DNA of 64,000 nucleotides from Prevotellaceae bacterium UBA1710. GTDB lineage: Bacteria > Bacteroidota > Bacteroidia > Bacteroidales > Bacteroidaceae. Position 1 is the first letter of the stretch, and each line of letters starts with the position of its first letter. Of this stretch, positions 16,359 to 25,985 are shown piece by piece. The notes under the pieces are model-generated. The model did no database searches and was not told the DNA's origin. It worked only from the letters and a program-made list of their open reading frames with translations. A program made the position numbers and the translations under genes. The DNA lies in assembly GCA_002317355.1 (NCBI GenBank), contig DCJC01000006.1:20649-84648 (forward strand), read 5' to 3'.

Positions 16359-17347
16359 ATTTTTAAATTTTCTAATAGTTTTGCCAGATCATCGCCTCTT
16401 AACCAACGGTCAACAATTGTTCCGTCAGGTGAGAAAAGCATTATCTCTGGATATTTGTCAATGCCATAAAGAGACTCAACACCACTTTGGGATGTAAACA
16501 TCTGTAGGTATGGGATTGAGAACTCATCTATAACCTTCTTTGATTCTTCAATGCCTCCGCAGGCAACACCAATGATTCTTAGCCCTTTGTCCATGTATTC
16601 GTTGTAGATATTTATCAAGTTGGGCATTTCCTCCCTGCTGAATTTACACCATGGAGCCCAGAAGTTGACAAGCACGTAATATCCCTTGCCTACATAATCA
16701 GATAGTCTTTGCATGTTACCTTCTGTGGTTAGTTCTAAATCTACAAACTTCTGTCCGGGACGTGTAATGTATTCATTCTTCCATAACTCAATGTTTTTCT
16801 TTATGGAAGGATTATCTTTAATTATCTCGCCACATGAGGAAACTAAAGAAAGTCTGTCTTCCAAGTCAAGCATTTCTTGACATGAAGCCAATGCCATCAA
16901 ACCCGCTAAGTCATTATTGTGTTTTAACACAAATGCTTTCAGTTCCTTCAGAAAAAGGCCAAGGGAATCTTTCTGCAGTTTTATGCTCTCTTTTTGGAAT
17001 GAAGTATAAGCATCATTCAAAGGAGTTCCTGTGAAGTACTGCATTTTTTGATCTGCAACTATTTCACCAGGTTCTATAAGTATGGCACGAACTCTTTTCT
17101 TTTCAACGAAAAGCATTTTCATGGTAGGTTGACTTATAGCTCCTTTAATGATAATTTTCCCATCCTCTATTGTTGCCCATACAGAGTTGTTTTCATTAGG
17201 CGACTCAGCATCCATGTCGGCCAGATAAGCACATTTACCTTCTAATGCAGATACATTTATTGGAATTGTCAAGGTATATGAATGCTTCTGCGACCATGTC
17301 ATTGTAATGCAGAGCACAAAGATTAATGTTGTGATGATTCGTTTCAT
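16355..17347 (-). CDS. Secreted thioredoxin-like protein (DUF4369 plus TlpA/ResA type) with a CxxS site
   Basis: A signal peptide (MKRIITTLIFVLCITMTWSQ) leads into a DUF4369-like beta domain (about 22-110), a helical linker and a C-terminal TlpA/AhpC-like thioredoxin domain (about 195-330). The active site reads FWAPWCKFSREEMP: C234 is kept but the second Cys is Ser237, so it cannot cycle as a normal dithiol. The cis-Pro is in DKYPEIMLFSPDG. CxxS proteins in other systems form stable mixed disulfides or act as monothiol isomerases. It overlaps the following lipoprotein gene by 4 bp and lies 61 bp after rng. Confidence 0.88.
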   Translation of the reverse strand: MKRIITTLIFVLCITMTWSQKHSYTLTIPINVSALEGKCAYLADMDAESPNENNSVWATIEDGKIIIKGAISQPTMKMLFVEKKRVRAILIEPGEIVADQKMQYFTGTPLNDAYTSFQKESIKLQKDSLGLFLKELKAFVLKHNNDLAGLMALASCQEMLDLEDRLSLVSSCGEIIKDNPSIKKNIELWKNEYITRPGQKFVDLELTTEGNMQRLSDYVGKGYYVLVNFWAPWCKFSREEMPNLINIYNEYMDKGLRIIGVACGGIEESKKVIDEFSIPYLQMFTSQSGVESLYGIDKYPEIMLFSPDGTIVDRWLRGDDLAKLLENLKI

Positions 17348-17408
17348 ATATTTAAGTTTTTCGACAACCTTCCATCAGATAATAGTCCATACCTACGATT
17401 AAAGCGAG

Positions 17409-18986
17409 CTACATATTAGAGTCAGTTTCATCCTTCATGTCGATGAACTGACCTTCGCTATCATAGAACTCATACTGGAGCATAGCGAGTTTCTGAGAAG
17501 GAATAACGCTTACACCAAGGCCGTATTTCATCTGCCACTTCCGTTTGATAGACCAGATGCCCTTAGTGATATAAGCTTCTACGTATGGGTGCACGTGAAG
17601 AGTGAACTTATTGACGCCCACTTTGTTAACAAGATTAGCAATCTTATTCTCAAGCATCTCGGTGAAGAGCATGCTTGACTTGATTGTTCCTGTTCCCTGA
17701 CAAGTAGGACACACCTCTTCTACGGTTACATCCATAGCAGGACGAACACGCTGACGAGTGATCTGCATAAGTCCGAATTTAGAAAGAGGAAGGATGTTAT
17801 GACGAGCTCTATCCTTCTGCATGTTCTTACACATACGTTCATAGAGCAACTGACGATCATCAGCAAGATTCATATCGATAAAGTCAACGATTATGATACC
17901 TCCCATATCACGAAGACGAAGCTGACGAGCAAGTTCGTCGGCAGCACCAAGATTGACATCAAGGGCATTAGCCTCCTGACCATTGACACCACGGGCACGA
18001 TTACCGCTGTTGACATCCACAACATGCATGGCCTCAGTATGTTCTATGATGAGATAAGCACCATGAGCATAGTTTACGGTCTTACCGAAACCAGACTTAA
18101 CCTGACGTGTTACGTTGAAATTATCGAAGATAGGCACTTTACCTGTGTATTGCTTCACAATTCCAACCTTGTTAGGCGCTATGAGAGACACGTACTCACG
18201 CACCTCATTATAGACATCCTCATCGTTGACATAAATATTCTCGTAGGTAGGATTGAAGAGGTCACGAAGCAAAGCAACACTTCGACTTGTCTCCTCATAG
18301 ATAAGCATTGGGCGCTTGGTTGTACGCTGCATCTTTGCTATTGCATCAGTCCAACGCTTATAGAGCACCTTAATCTCGTTCTCCAAGTCCTCTACACGAA
18401 GTCCTTCAGCCACGGTACGAACAATGATACCGCAGTTCTTTGGACGAAGAGTCTGGACAAGCTGCTTAAGGCGGGCACGTTCTTCTGCACTCTTAATCTT
18501 GGATGAAACAGCAACCTTTGAACCAAAAGGCATAAGAACGAGATAGCGACCAGCGAAAGAAAGTTCACCAGTAAGGCGAGGGCCCTTGGTAGAGATAGGC
18601 TCTTTAACAATCTGGACAAGAACTTCCTGTCCTACGGTAAGAGCCTGCGCCACAGAGCCTTCTTTCTCAAGATCAGGCATTTTCTGCGCATTCTCGAAAG
18701 GCATAAGGTGTTGGTGGTCGCTATTAACCTGCTTGATGTATTTGGCGTATGAGTTGAAATGCTGTCCCATATCCAAATAATGCAAGAAGGCATCTTTCTC
18801 GAATCCGACATCAACGAAGCAGGCATTGAGTCCAGGCATTATCTTGCGAACCTTAGCCACATAGATATTGCCGACACTAAAGGATGCCGACCGAGGTTCA
18901 GTCTGATATTCCACCAGATCCTTATCCTCCAATAGTGCTATACTGATCTCTTTCTCCTTAACGTCAATTATTACTTCGCTTGTCAT
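17409..18986 (-). CDS. rng: Ribonuclease G
   Basis: RNase G/E family endoribonuclease for rRNA maturation and mRNA decay. The 525 residues have an N-terminal S1 domain (about 37-125), the RNase-H-like catalytic part with the two metal-binding Asp regions VDVNSG (near 300-308) and IIIVDFIDM (near 345), and the zinc-link CPTCQGTG (about 430). The length and the absence of a long C-terminal scaffold fit RNase G. It lies downstream of HU and the COX24-like gene. Confidence 0.95.
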   Translation of the reverse strand: MTSEVIIDVKEKEISIALLEDKDLVEYQTEPRSASFSVGNIYVAKVRKIMPGLNACFVDVGFEKDAFLHYLDMGQHFNSYAKYIKQVNSDHQHLMPFENAQKMPDLEKEGSVAQALTVGQEVLVQIVKEPISTKGPRLTGELSFAGRYLVLMPFGSKVAVSSKIKSAEERARLKQLVQTLRPKNCGIIVRTVAEGLRVEDLENEIKVLYKRWTDAIAKMQRTTKRPMLIYEETSRSVALLRDLFNPTYENIYVNDEDVYNEVREYVSLIAPNKVGIVKQYTGKVPIFDNFNVTRQVKSGFGKTVNYAHGAYLIIEHTEAMHVVDVNSGNRARGVNGQEANALDVNLGAADELARQLRLRDMGGIIIVDFIDMNLADDRQLLYERMCKNMQKDRARHNILPLSKFGLMQITRQRVRPAMDVTVEEVCPTCQGTGTIKSSMLFTEMLENKIANLVNKVGVNKFTLHVHPYVEAYITKGIWSIKRKWQMKYGLGVSVIPSQKLAMLQYEFYDSEGQFIDMKDETDSNM

Positions 18987-19135
18987 TACCGAATTACGAG
19001 TTTTAGGTTTACTAAGATACTTAGTGGTGCACTCTCTTCACAGAAAATGGAAATTAGGGTGTGCACAGCATAGTCAATATGATGGCACACCCTATTCAGC
19101 CTGATAACAGAATTGCTACAGGCACACGTCAGAGC

Positions 19136-19225
19136 TTACTTGCTCTTATGACGGTTCTTGCGCAGTCTCTTCTTACGCTTGTGAGTAGCCATCTTGTGGC
19201 CCTTCTTCTTTTTTCCGTTAGGCAT
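19136..19225 (-). CDS. Tiny basic COX24/AURKAIP1-type protein (29 aa), probable ribosomal protein
   Basis: The 29 residues MPNGKKKKGHKM through LRKNRHKSK are two thirds Lys, Arg and His and contain the KxxxHKRKKRLRKNRHK pattern of the AURKAIP1/COX24 C-terminal domain. Bacterial members of that family are small ribosomal components; the Bacteroidetes member is usually conserved beside HU and rng. It lies 54 bp after HU and 149 bp before rng, all minus strand. Confidence 0.85.
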   Translation of the reverse strand: MPNGKKKKGHKMATHKRKKRLRKNRHKSK

Positions 19226-19279
19226 AATTGTAAATTTTATTGTTATATATAACTGATTTCCAAAGTCTCGCAAAGAGGA

Positions 19280-19576
19280 TTAATCCTCTGCAGTAACCTC
19301 TTCACCCTTCATGCGCTGTACAAAGCTCTTAGCAGGCTTGAAACCTGGGAAGTCGTGTGGAGCGATGAGAAGAGTAGTTTTCTGAGAAATATTTCGAGCT
19401 GTCTTTTCAGCACGATGCTTTACCTGGAATGTACCGAAACCACGGAGATAAACGTTCTCCTTGTTGCACATAGAGTCCTTAACGCACTCCATGAAAGATT
19501 CTACTACTGCAGAAACGTCACGCTTCTGAAGACCTGTATTTGCTGTGATTTCGTTGATGATATCTGCTTTTGTCAT
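19280..19576 (-). CDS. HU-family DNA-binding protein
   Basis: The protein (98 residues) starts at MTKADIINEI (19576); the upstream in-frame ATG would read through the promoter. It shows the HU/IHF fold: N-terminal helices, the beta-arm region with RGFGTFQVKHRAEKTARN and a C-terminal FKPAKSF. It bends and compacts DNA. A TAACTTTG promoter box lies 40 bp upstream. Confidence 0.95.
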   Translation of the reverse strand: MTKADIINEITANTGLQKRDVSAVVESFMECVKDSMCNKENVYLRGFGTFQVKHRAEKTARNISQKTTLLIAPHDFPGFKPAKSFVQRMKGEEVTAED

Positions 19577-19615
19577 TTTACTGATTAAATTATGATATTT
19601 CAAAAAATTGCGGTG

Positions 19616-19623
19616 CAAAGTTA
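19616..19623 (-). promoter_or_regulatory. -7 box for the HU gene
   Basis: TAACTTTG on the minus strand, with TTTC 20 bp upstream of it, drives HU and probably the COX24-like gene and rng. Confidence 0.65.
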
Positions 19624-19739
19624 CAACATTTTCTCGTGAATCGGAAATTTTTTTGGCATTTTTTTTGGTAAATATCTAAAATATTGATAGTTGAGTGTAG
19701 AAAATTGGAAATTTATACTTGTATGTGAAAGTTTTTTAG

Positions 19740-19747
19740 TAATTTTG
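19740..19747 (+). promoter_or_regulatory. -7 box for the his operon
   Basis: TAATTTTG, with CTTG 18 bp upstream, lies 40 bp before hisH and is back to back with the HU promoter. Confidence 0.6.
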
Positions 19748-19787
19748 CACCTTATTAAATAAAAATGCAAGATAACAAAGCAAATTA

Positions 19788-20384
19788 ATGAAAGTTTCAA
19801 TAGTAAAATACAACGCTGGCAACATATTCTCGGTCATCAATTCCGTAAAAAGACTGGGCATTGAGCCTCTCTGGACCGACGATCCAGAGGTGATAGCTTC
19901 TTCAGACCGTGTTATTTTCCCTGGTCAGGGACATGCACGAACAGCGATGGAGTATCTGCGTGAGCACAACCTCGACAAGGTCATTGCAGAACTCAAGCAG
20001 CCAACGCTCGGTATCTGCATCGGACAGCAGCTTCTCTGTCAGCATTCAGAGGAAGGCGACACTGACTGCATAGGAATCTTCCCAATCAATGTACGTCGTT
20101 TCCAGCCTACATGCCATGAGCAGAAAGTTCCTGCAATGGGTTGGAACGCCATTCACGATCTGAAGTCTCCACTTTTCAAGGGACTCAACGAGAATGACTA
20201 CGTGTATTTCGTTCACTCTTACTACTGCGAGATGTGCGATTATACAGCAGCTACATCCGACTACATCCTCCCCTACTCAGCCTCTCTGCAGAAGGATAAC
20301 TTCTTCGCTATGCAGTTTCATCCTGAAAAGAGCGGAAAGGTAGGACATAAGATTCTTGAGAACTTCATTAATCTGGACTTGTAA
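19788..20384 (+). CDS. hisH: Imidazole glycerol phosphate synthase, glutamine amidotransferase subunit
   Basis: HisH supplies ammonia to HisF in histidine synthesis. The class I amidotransferase triad is visible: nucleophile Cys in LGICIGQQLLC (near residue 78), His in MQFHPEKSGKVG and the following Glu (near 178-182). The 198 residues are full length. It starts the hisH-hisA-hisF-hisI-hisE cluster. Confidence 0.97.
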   Translation: MKVSIVKYNAGNIFSVINSVKRLGIEPLWTDDPEVIASSDRVIFPGQGHARTAMEYLREHNLDKVIAELKQPTLGICIGQQLLCQHSEEGDTDCIGIFPINVRRFQPTCHEQKVPAMGWNAIHDLKSPLFKGLNENDYVYFVHSYYCEMCDYTAATSDYILPYSASLQKDNFFAMQFHPEKSGKVGHKILENFINLDL

Positions 20385-20411
20385 TTAGTAATTCGTAATT
20401 TGTAATCAACA

Positions 20412-21125
20412 ATGATAGAACTTATCCCAGCCATAGACCTTATCGACGGCAAGTGTGTACGTCTGACAAAGGGTGACTATGACAGTAAGAAGATATACAA
20501 CGAGGATCCAGTTGCTCAGGCAAAGGAATTCGAGGCTCTTGGTTTCAAGCGTCTCCACATCGTTGACCTTGACGGTGCAAAGAGCAAGCACATCGTGAAT
20601 GATGCTGTGCTTCGTGCCGTAACAACAGCAACCAACCTCACCGTAGATTTCGGTGGTGGCATCAAGACAGAGGAGGATATCCGCAAAGCATTTGATGCAG
20701 GTGCAAGTATGGTAACAGTCGGTTCTGTTGCCGTTACACATCCAGAGCTTTGTATCGAGTGGCTCAAGACTTTCGGTGCCGAGCGCATCATTCTCGGTGC
20801 AGACGTTCGCAACGGCAAGATCAGCATCAACGGTTGGAAGGAGGATTCTGCTGAGGATCTTCTCCCATTCCTCAAGACATACATCGACCACGGAATCAAG
20901 AATGTGCTTTGTACTGAGATTTCAAAGGACGGCACACTTGCAGGTCCTGCTATCGAGCTCTATAAGCAGTTGATGGAGGCTTATCCAGAAATGCACCTTA
21001 TCGCTTCAGGTGGTGTATCTTGCAATGAGGACATCAAGAATCTTGAGGCAGCAGGTATTCCTGCCGTTGTTTTCGGCAAGGCTTACTATGAAGGCAAAAT
21101 TGATGTGAAAGGATTGATATGCTAG
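20412..21125 (+). CDS. hisA: ProFAR isomerase (phosphoribosyl-formimino-AICAR ribotide isomerase)
   Basis: HisA is a TIM-barrel isomerase of histidine synthesis. The catalytic Asp is in [19 protein letters not shown] (residue 8 region) and the second Asp in [14 protein letters not shown]; phosphate loops are [11 protein letters not shown] and [10 protein letters not shown]. The 237 residues are full length. It overlaps hisF by 7 bp. Confidence 0.97.
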   Translation: MIELIPAIDLIDGKCVRLTKGDYDSKKIYNEDPVAQAKEFEALGFKRLHIVDLDGAKSKHIVNDAVLRAVTTATNLTVDFGGGIKTEEDIRKAFDAGASMVTVGSVAVTHPELCIEWLKTFGAERIILGADVRNGKISINGWKEDSAEDLLPFLKTYIDHGIKNVLCTEISKDGTLAGPAIELYKQLMEAYPEMHLIASGGVSCNEDIKNLEAAGIPAVVFGKAYYEGKIDVKGLIC

Positions 21126-21874
21126 CAAAAAGAATCATACCTTGTCTCGACGTAAAGAATGGCGAGACAGTTAAGGGTACTAACTTCGTAAACCTTCGTT
21201 CTGCAGGTGATCCTGTGGAATTAGGTCGTGCATACAGCGATGCGGGTGCAGACGAGTTGGTATATCTCGATATCACGGCTTCTCATGAAGGCCGTAAGAC
21301 ATTCACAGATATGGTGACACGTGTGGCTCAGGAAATCAACATTCCTTTCACAGTAGGTGGTGGTATCAATGCCCTTGAGGATGTTGATCGTATGCTTAGT
21401 GCTGGTGCTGACAAGGTGAGTGTGAATAGCGCAGCCCTCCGTCGTCCAGAGTTCATTGACGAGATTACTTCACGTTTCGGTTCACAGGTTTGCGTATGTG
21501 CTATCGATGCACGCAACGATGAAGACGGCTGGCATTGCTATGTGAATGGTGGTCGTATCCGTGTAGAGCGTACATTGCTCGACTGGGCAAAGGAAGTTGC
21601 AGATCGTGGTGCCGGTGAGATTCTCTTCACTTCTATGGATCATGATGGTGTGAAGCAGGGATTCGCAAACGAAGCTCTCGCTATGCTTGCTGATGCACTT
21701 CCTATACCTGTAATTGCTAGTGGTGGTGCTGGTTGTCGTGAGCACTTCAAGGATGCATTCCTTGTAGGAAAGGCTGATGCAGCTCTTGCAGCAAGTGTGT
21801 TCCACTTCGGAGAAATTCCAATCCCAGACCTTAAGGACTATCTTATTGGTGAGGGTATCAAGATTAGAAAATAA
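21119..21874 (+). CDS. hisF: Imidazole glycerol phosphate synthase, cyclase subunit
   Basis: HisF forms IGP and AICAR from PRFAR with ammonia from HisH. D11 is in [16 protein letters not shown] and the second catalytic Asp in [13 protein letters not shown]. Phosphate-binding loops are [10 protein letters not shown] and [10 protein letters not shown]. The 251 residues are typical. It starts within the last codons of hisA. Confidence 0.98.
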   Translation: MLAKRIIPCLDVKNGETVKGTNFVNLRSAGDPVELGRAYSDAGADELVYLDITASHEGRKTFTDMVTRVAQEINIPFTVGGGINALEDVDRMLSAGADKVSVNSAALRRPEFIDEITSRFGSQVCVCAIDARNDEDGWHCYVNGGRIRVERTLLDWAKEVADRGAGEILFTSMDHDGVKQGFANEALAMLADALPIPVIASGGAGCREHFKDAFLVGKADAALAASVFHFGEIPIPDLKDYLIGEGIKIRK

Positions 21875-21889
21875 TTTTTACAAAAGTAT

Positions 21890-22201
21890 ATGAAAGTTGA
21901 TTTTGAAAAAGGTGGCGGTCTTGTACCTGCCATCGTTCAGGATGCAGTTACCAAGAACGTACTGATGCTTGGTTACATGAACGAGGAGTCTTTGGCAAAG
22001 ACTCTCGAGACAAAGAAGGTTACATTCTGGAGCCGTGGCCGCAAGTGCCTCTGGACAAAAGGTGAGACAAGTGGCAATTTCCTTGACCTCGTTGACATCA
22101 AGGTGGATTGCGATAACGATACTCTTCTCGTAAAGGTACATCCTCATGGCCCTACATGCCACACAGGTACTGATACTTGCTGGGGAGAGGAGAATGTTTA
22201 A
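21890..22201 (+). CDS. hisI: Phosphoribosyl-AMP cyclohydrolase (stand-alone HisI)
   Basis: This 103-residue protein is the PR-AMP cyclohydrolase alone. It has the family segments [35 protein letters not shown] and the metal site [25 protein letters not shown] region with Cys near the end (DTCWGEENV). In most Bacteroidales HisI is fused to HisE; here the frame stops exactly where the linker would be, and HisE resumes 120 bp later with its own ATG. Confidence 0.95.
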   Translation: MKVDFEKGGGLVPAIVQDAVTKNVLMLGYMNEESLAKTLETKKVTFWSRGRKCLWTKGETSGNFLDLVDIKVDCDNDTLLVKVHPHGPTCHTGTDTCWGEENV

Positions 22202-22203
22202 GA

Positions 22204-22240
22204 CATTCTAATTGATAATTAATAATTGATAATTGATAAT
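22204..22240. repeat. TTGATAA iterated tract at the hisI/hisE break
   Basis: Tandem imperfect TAATTGATAAT words start three bases after the hisI stop. The rest of the 120-bp spacer is A-rich leader for hisE. The same word, inverted, lies at 3103-3136. Confidence 0.85.
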
Positions 22241-22321
22241 TGTTTGTATTGCACAATAAAGACAAAACATACATTATCATAGAACAAAAAGATTTTAAAC
22301 ATAAAAAACTAAATAATAAAA

Positions 22322-22636
22322 ATGGAAGAAAAGAATCCACTCTTGTTCCTTTCGGAACTTCAGGACTTCATCGAGAAGCGTCATCAGGAAATGCCAGAAG
22401 GCTCTTACACAACAAGTTTGTTCAAGGATGGTTTGAACCGTATGGCTCAGAAGGTTGGTGAGGAAGCTCTCGAACTCGTTATTGAGGCAACTAACGGTAC
22501 TAACGACCGCCTCATCTATGAAGGTTCAGACATGCTCTATCACCTCATCGTACTTCTCACAAGCAAGGGCCTCCGCATCGAGGATCTCGCTAAAGAGCTT
22601 GTAGTTCGTCACGATCCAAACTGGCATAAGCATTAA
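22322..22636 (+). CDS. hisE: Phosphoribosyl-ATP pyrophosphohydrolase (stand-alone HisE)
   Basis: The 104 residues form the all-helical HisE domain (LFLSELQDFIEKRHQEMPEGSYTT at the start, VGEEALELVIEATNG and YEGSDMLYHLIVLL in the middle), which hydrolyses PR-ATP to PR-AMP. The start at 22322 has a Bacteroidetes-type A-rich leader. It resumes the protein where the HisIE linker would normally lie. Confidence 0.95.
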   Translation: MEEKNPLLFLSELQDFIEKRHQEMPEGSYTTSLFKDGLNRMAQKVGEEALELVIEATNGTNDRLIYEGSDMLYHLIVLLTSKGLRIEDLAKELVVRHDPNWHKH

Positions 22637-22705
22637 TCTTGGATTAATCTTGGATTAAAGATTAGAGATTAAGGATTAAGGTATAAAGAGTAAAGTTTTA
22701 AAGTT
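22637..22705. repeat. GGATTAA/AGATTAA iterated tract
   Basis: The hisE-ftsE spacer is made of words such as TTGGATTAA (twice), AGATTAG, GGATTAAGG and AGTAAAG. Similar words recur at 31473-31527, 32160-32200 and 61604-61630. Confidence 0.8.
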
Positions 22706-22714
22706 AGCGTACAA

Positions 22715-23410
22715 ATGGCGTTAATCGAATATAAGAATGTAAGCGTCTTCCATCAGGACGATGATGCGGTGCTCAACAGCATCGACTTCAACGTGGATGA
22801 GGGAGAGTTTATATATATAATAGGTAAGGTGGGCTCAGGAAAGAGTTCGTTGCTCCGCACCTTCTATGCAGAACTCGACATCGAGGAGGCTGAGAAGGCT
22901 GAGGTGCTCGGACGTGACATGATGACCATCCGACGCAAGGATGTACCTGCACTACGCCGTGAGCTCGGTATCATCTTCCAGAACTTCCAACTCCTTACCG
23001 ACCGTTCGGTAAGCAAGAACCTTGAGTTCGTGCTTCGTGCAACTGGTTGGGAGAAGGAGGATATCCCTGGCAGAATCGAGGAAGTACTCCAGAGCGTAGG
23101 TATGGAGGCTGCCAAAGATAAGATGCCTTATCAGCTCTCAGGTGGTGAGCAGCAGCGTATCGCCATTGCGCGTTCGCTTCTGAACAATCCTAAGGTGATT
23201 CTTGCAGATGAGCCAACAGGTAATCTCGACCCTGAGACAGCCGATAACATCGTGGCTCTGCTCAAGGATATCACCGCAACGGGAACTGCCGTAGTGATGA
23301 CTACACACAATCTGCCTATGCTGGATAAGTATCCTGGTATCGTATACCAGTGTGGCGAGGGCAAGATTGAGGACATCACAGCCCAGTACCGTAGAATTCA
23401 ACAAGATTAA
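22715..23410 (+). CDS. ftsE: Cell-division ABC ATPase FtsE
   Basis: The 231-residue ABC ATPase has Walker [11 protein letters not shown]-loop FQNFQLL, signature LSGGEQQR and Walker [13 protein letters not shown]. The N-terminus ([22 protein letters not shown]) is that of FtsE, which with FtsX controls peptidoglycan hydrolases at the septum. No ftsX is adjacent in this window; in Bacteroidetes it is often elsewhere. A LolD-type assignment is the alternative. Confidence 0.88.
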   Translation: MALIEYKNVSVFHQDDDAVLNSIDFNVDEGEFIYIIGKVGSGKSSLLRTFYAELDIEEAEKAEVLGRDMMTIRRKDVPALRRELGIIFQNFQLLTDRSVSKNLEFVLRATGWEKEDIPGRIEEVLQSVGMEAAKDKMPYQLSGGEQQRIAIARSLLNNPKVILADEPTGNLDPETADNIVALLKDITATGTAVVMTTHNLPMLDKYPGIVYQCGEGKIEDITAQYRRIQQD

Positions 23411-23442
23411 AAACAAAAACTCAATAAGAAAAGAATAACACT

Positions 23443-24762
23443 ATGAAAGTAATGAAATTCGGAGGCACCTCAGTAGGCTCACCAGAGCGTATGAAAGGCG
23501 TTGCCTCACTTGTCACAAAGTCAGGAGAACCAACATTCGTTGTGCTCTCAGCTATGTCAGGCACAACAAACTCACTTGTAGAGATAAGCGATTACCTCTA
23601 TAAGAAGAATCCAGAAGGTGCTAATGAGGTTATCAATACTCTTGAGAAGAAGTATCTCCAGCACATTGAGGAGCTCTACTCAACAGATGAGATGCGCGAG
23701 AATACACGCGAGTTCCTCGTTAAGGAGTTCGACTACCTCCGTTCATTCACAAAGGATATCTTCACAAGCTTCGAGGAGAAGATCATCGTTGCTCAGGGTG
23801 AGGTTATGAGTACAAACATGGTAGTTAACTACCTCAAGGAGCAGGGCATCAAGGCTATCCTTCTCGACGCTCTCGACTTCATGCGTACAGATAAGAACGC
23901 TGAGCCAGACGCTCCATTCATCAAGGAGAATCTTGCTAAGGTACTTCAGGATAATAAGGGCTATCAGATCTACATCACTCAGGGCTTCGTTTGCCGTAAC
24001 GCTTATGGTGAGGTAGATAACCTCCAGCGTGGTGGTTCTGACTATACAGCATCTCTCATCGGTGCTGCTATGCTCGCTGACGAGATCCAGATCTGGACAG
24101 ATATCGATGGTATGCACAATAACGACCCACGTGTTGTAGAGAAGACTGAGGCTGTTCACCAGCTCCACTTCGAAGAGGCTGCAGAACTTGCTTACTTCGG
24201 TGCTAAGATTCTTCACCCAACATGTGTACAGCCTGCTAAGTATGCTGGTATCCCTGTTCGTATCAAGAACACAATGGATCCAGAGGCTGACGGTACTGTT
24301 ATCAACAACCAGCTCAACCGCGGTAAGATCAAGGCTGTTGCTGCAAAGGATAATATCACAGCTATCAAGATCAAGTCTTCACGTATGCTCCTTGCTACAG
24401 GGTTCCTTCGCAAGGTATTCGAGATCTTCGAGAACTACTCTACTCCAATCGATATGATTACAACATCTGAAGTTGGCGTTAGCGTAAGCATCGACAAGAA
24501 CACTCACCTCCCACAGATTGTTGATGAGTTGAAGAAGTACGGTACTGTGACTGTTGATCAGGATATGTGTATCATCTGCGTAGTAGGTGACCTCGAGTGG
24601 AACAACCTCGGTTTCGAGTCACTTGCAACTGACGCAATGCGTGACATCCCTGTTCGCATGATCTCTTACGGTGGTTCTAACTACAACATCTCATTCCTCA
24701 TCCGCGAGGCAGATAAGAAGCGTGCACTCCAGAACCTCTCTGCAGAACTCTTCAATAAGTAA
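23443..24762 (+). CDS. lysC: Aspartokinase (monofunctional, lysine branch)
   Basis: Aspartokinase phosphorylates aspartate, the first step to lysine, threonine and methionine. The N-terminal kinase motif is KFGGTSVGSPERM, with GGSDYTASLIGAAM in the middle; two ACT domains occupy the C-terminal about 150 residues (ITAIKIKSSRM and CIICVVGDLEW segments), indicating allosteric control. The 439 residues lack a homoserine dehydrogenase domain. lysA follows by 46 bp. Confidence 0.96.
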   Translation: MKVMKFGGTSVGSPERMKGVASLVTKSGEPTFVVLSAMSGTTNSLVEISDYLYKKNPEGANEVINTLEKKYLQHIEELYSTDEMRENTREFLVKEFDYLRSFTKDIFTSFEEKIIVAQGEVMSTNMVVNYLKEQGIKAILLDALDFMRTDKNAEPDAPFIKENLAKVLQDNKGYQIYITQGFVCRNAYGEVDNLQRGGSDYTASLIGAAMLADEIQIWTDIDGMHNNDPRVVEKTEAVHQLHFEEAAELAYFGAKILHPTCVQPAKYAGIPVRIKNTMDPEADGTVINNQLNRGKIKAVAAKDNITAIKIKSSRMLLATGFLRKVFEIFENYSTPIDMITTSEVGVSVSIDKNTHLPQIVDELKKYGTVTVDQDMCIICVVGDLEWNNLGFESLATDAMRDIPVRMISYGGSNYNISFLIREADKKRALQNLSAELFNK

Positions 24763-24808
24763 GAATAAGTACATAACACAACACACCTTATTATATATAA
24801 TATAAAGA

Positions 24809-25969
24809 ATGAGTAAAGGAAATTTTCCTATAGAGAAGTTCGCGGGTATTGAGACTCCGTTCTACTACTATGACGCAGAGGTTCTGCAGCAGTCGCTCGA
24901 CGCTATCTGTAGCGAGATGGCAAAGCATGAGAACTATCACCTGCACTACGCTATCAAGGCTAATGCCAATGCCAAGGTACTGAAGAAGATTCAGGCTGCA
25001 GGCTTGGGTGTTGACTGTGTAAGCGGTGGTGAGATTCAGGCAGCTCTCGATGCTGGTTTCGCTCCAGAGAAGATTGTATATGCTGGTGTAGGTAAGGCTG
25101 ACTGGGAAATCAATCTCGGTCTTGAGGCTGGTATCTTCTGTTTCAATGTAGAGTCAGAGCCAGAGTTGCAGATCATCAACGAGCTTGCAGCTGCCAAGGG
25201 TAAGGTTGCACGCGTTTGCTTCCGTATCAATCCTAACGTAGGTGCTCACACTCACGCAAACATCACAACAGGTCTTGCTGAGAATAAGTTCGGTATCGCT
25301 ATGGAGGACATGGAACTTGCTATCCGTGAGGCACAGGAGTTGCCAAACATAGAATTCATCGGTCTTCACTTCCACATCGGAAGTCAGATCCTTGAGATGG
25401 GTGACTTCGAGGCTCTCTGCGGTCGTGTAAACGAACTTCTCGAGCGTCTTGCTAAGCAGGGCATTACCGTTGAGAATATCAACGTAGGTGGTGGTCTCGG
25501 TATCGACTACAATGATCCAGACGGCGCACCAGTTCCTAACTTCAAGGCATACTTTGACACATACGCTAATGGTATCAAACTCGCAGAGGGTCAGCACCTT
25601 CACTTCGAGCTTGGCCGTGCGGTAGTAGGTCAGATGGGCTCACTCATTACACGAGTTCTGTACGTTAAGAAATGTCACATCAAGCAGTTTGCTATCGTTG
25701 ACGGTGGTATGAGCGATCTCCTTCGCCCAGCCCTCTACGATGCACACCACATGATTCAGAATCTCTCAAGCGATGAAGCAGAGGAGAAGTATGATGTTGT
25801 TGGTCCAATCTGTGAGTCAAGTGACGTATTCGGCAAGGACGAGGTAATCAACGCTTGTCATCGTGGTGATTTCATTGCTCTCCGTTCGGCTGGTGCCTAT
25901 GGTGAGATCATGGCTTCACAGTATAACTGTCGTAAGTTGCCTAAGGGCATCATGAGCGACGAATTATAA
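24809..25969 (+). CDS. lysA: Diaminopimelate decarboxylase
   Basis: PLP enzyme of the alanine-racemase-like fold making lysine from meso-DAP. The PLP Lys is K50 in HYAIKANANAKVL; the glycine-rich phosphate site is NVGGGLGIDY; HFHIGSQI and the C-terminal CESSDVFGKDE supply active-site residues. The 386 residues are typical. It directly follows lysC, giving a lysine pair. Confidence 0.97.
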   Translation: MSKGNFPIEKFAGIETPFYYYDAEVLQQSLDAICSEMAKHENYHLHYAIKANANAKVLKKIQAAGLGVDCVSGGEIQAALDAGFAPEKIVYAGVGKADWEINLGLEAGIFCFNVESEPELQIINELAAAKGKVARVCFRINPNVGAHTHANITTGLAENKFGIAMEDMELAIREAQELPNIEFIGLHFHIGSQILEMGDFEALCGRVNELLERLAKQGITVENINVGGGLGIDYNDPDGAPVPNFKAYFDTYANGIKLAEGQHLHFELGRAVVGQMGSLITRVLYVKKCHIKQFAIVDGGMSDLLRPALYDAHHMIQNLSSDEAEEKYDVVGPICESSDVFGKDEVINACHRGDFIALRSAGAYGEIMASQYNCRKLPKGIMSDEL

Positions 25970-25985
25970 ACGTAATACCCGATTA

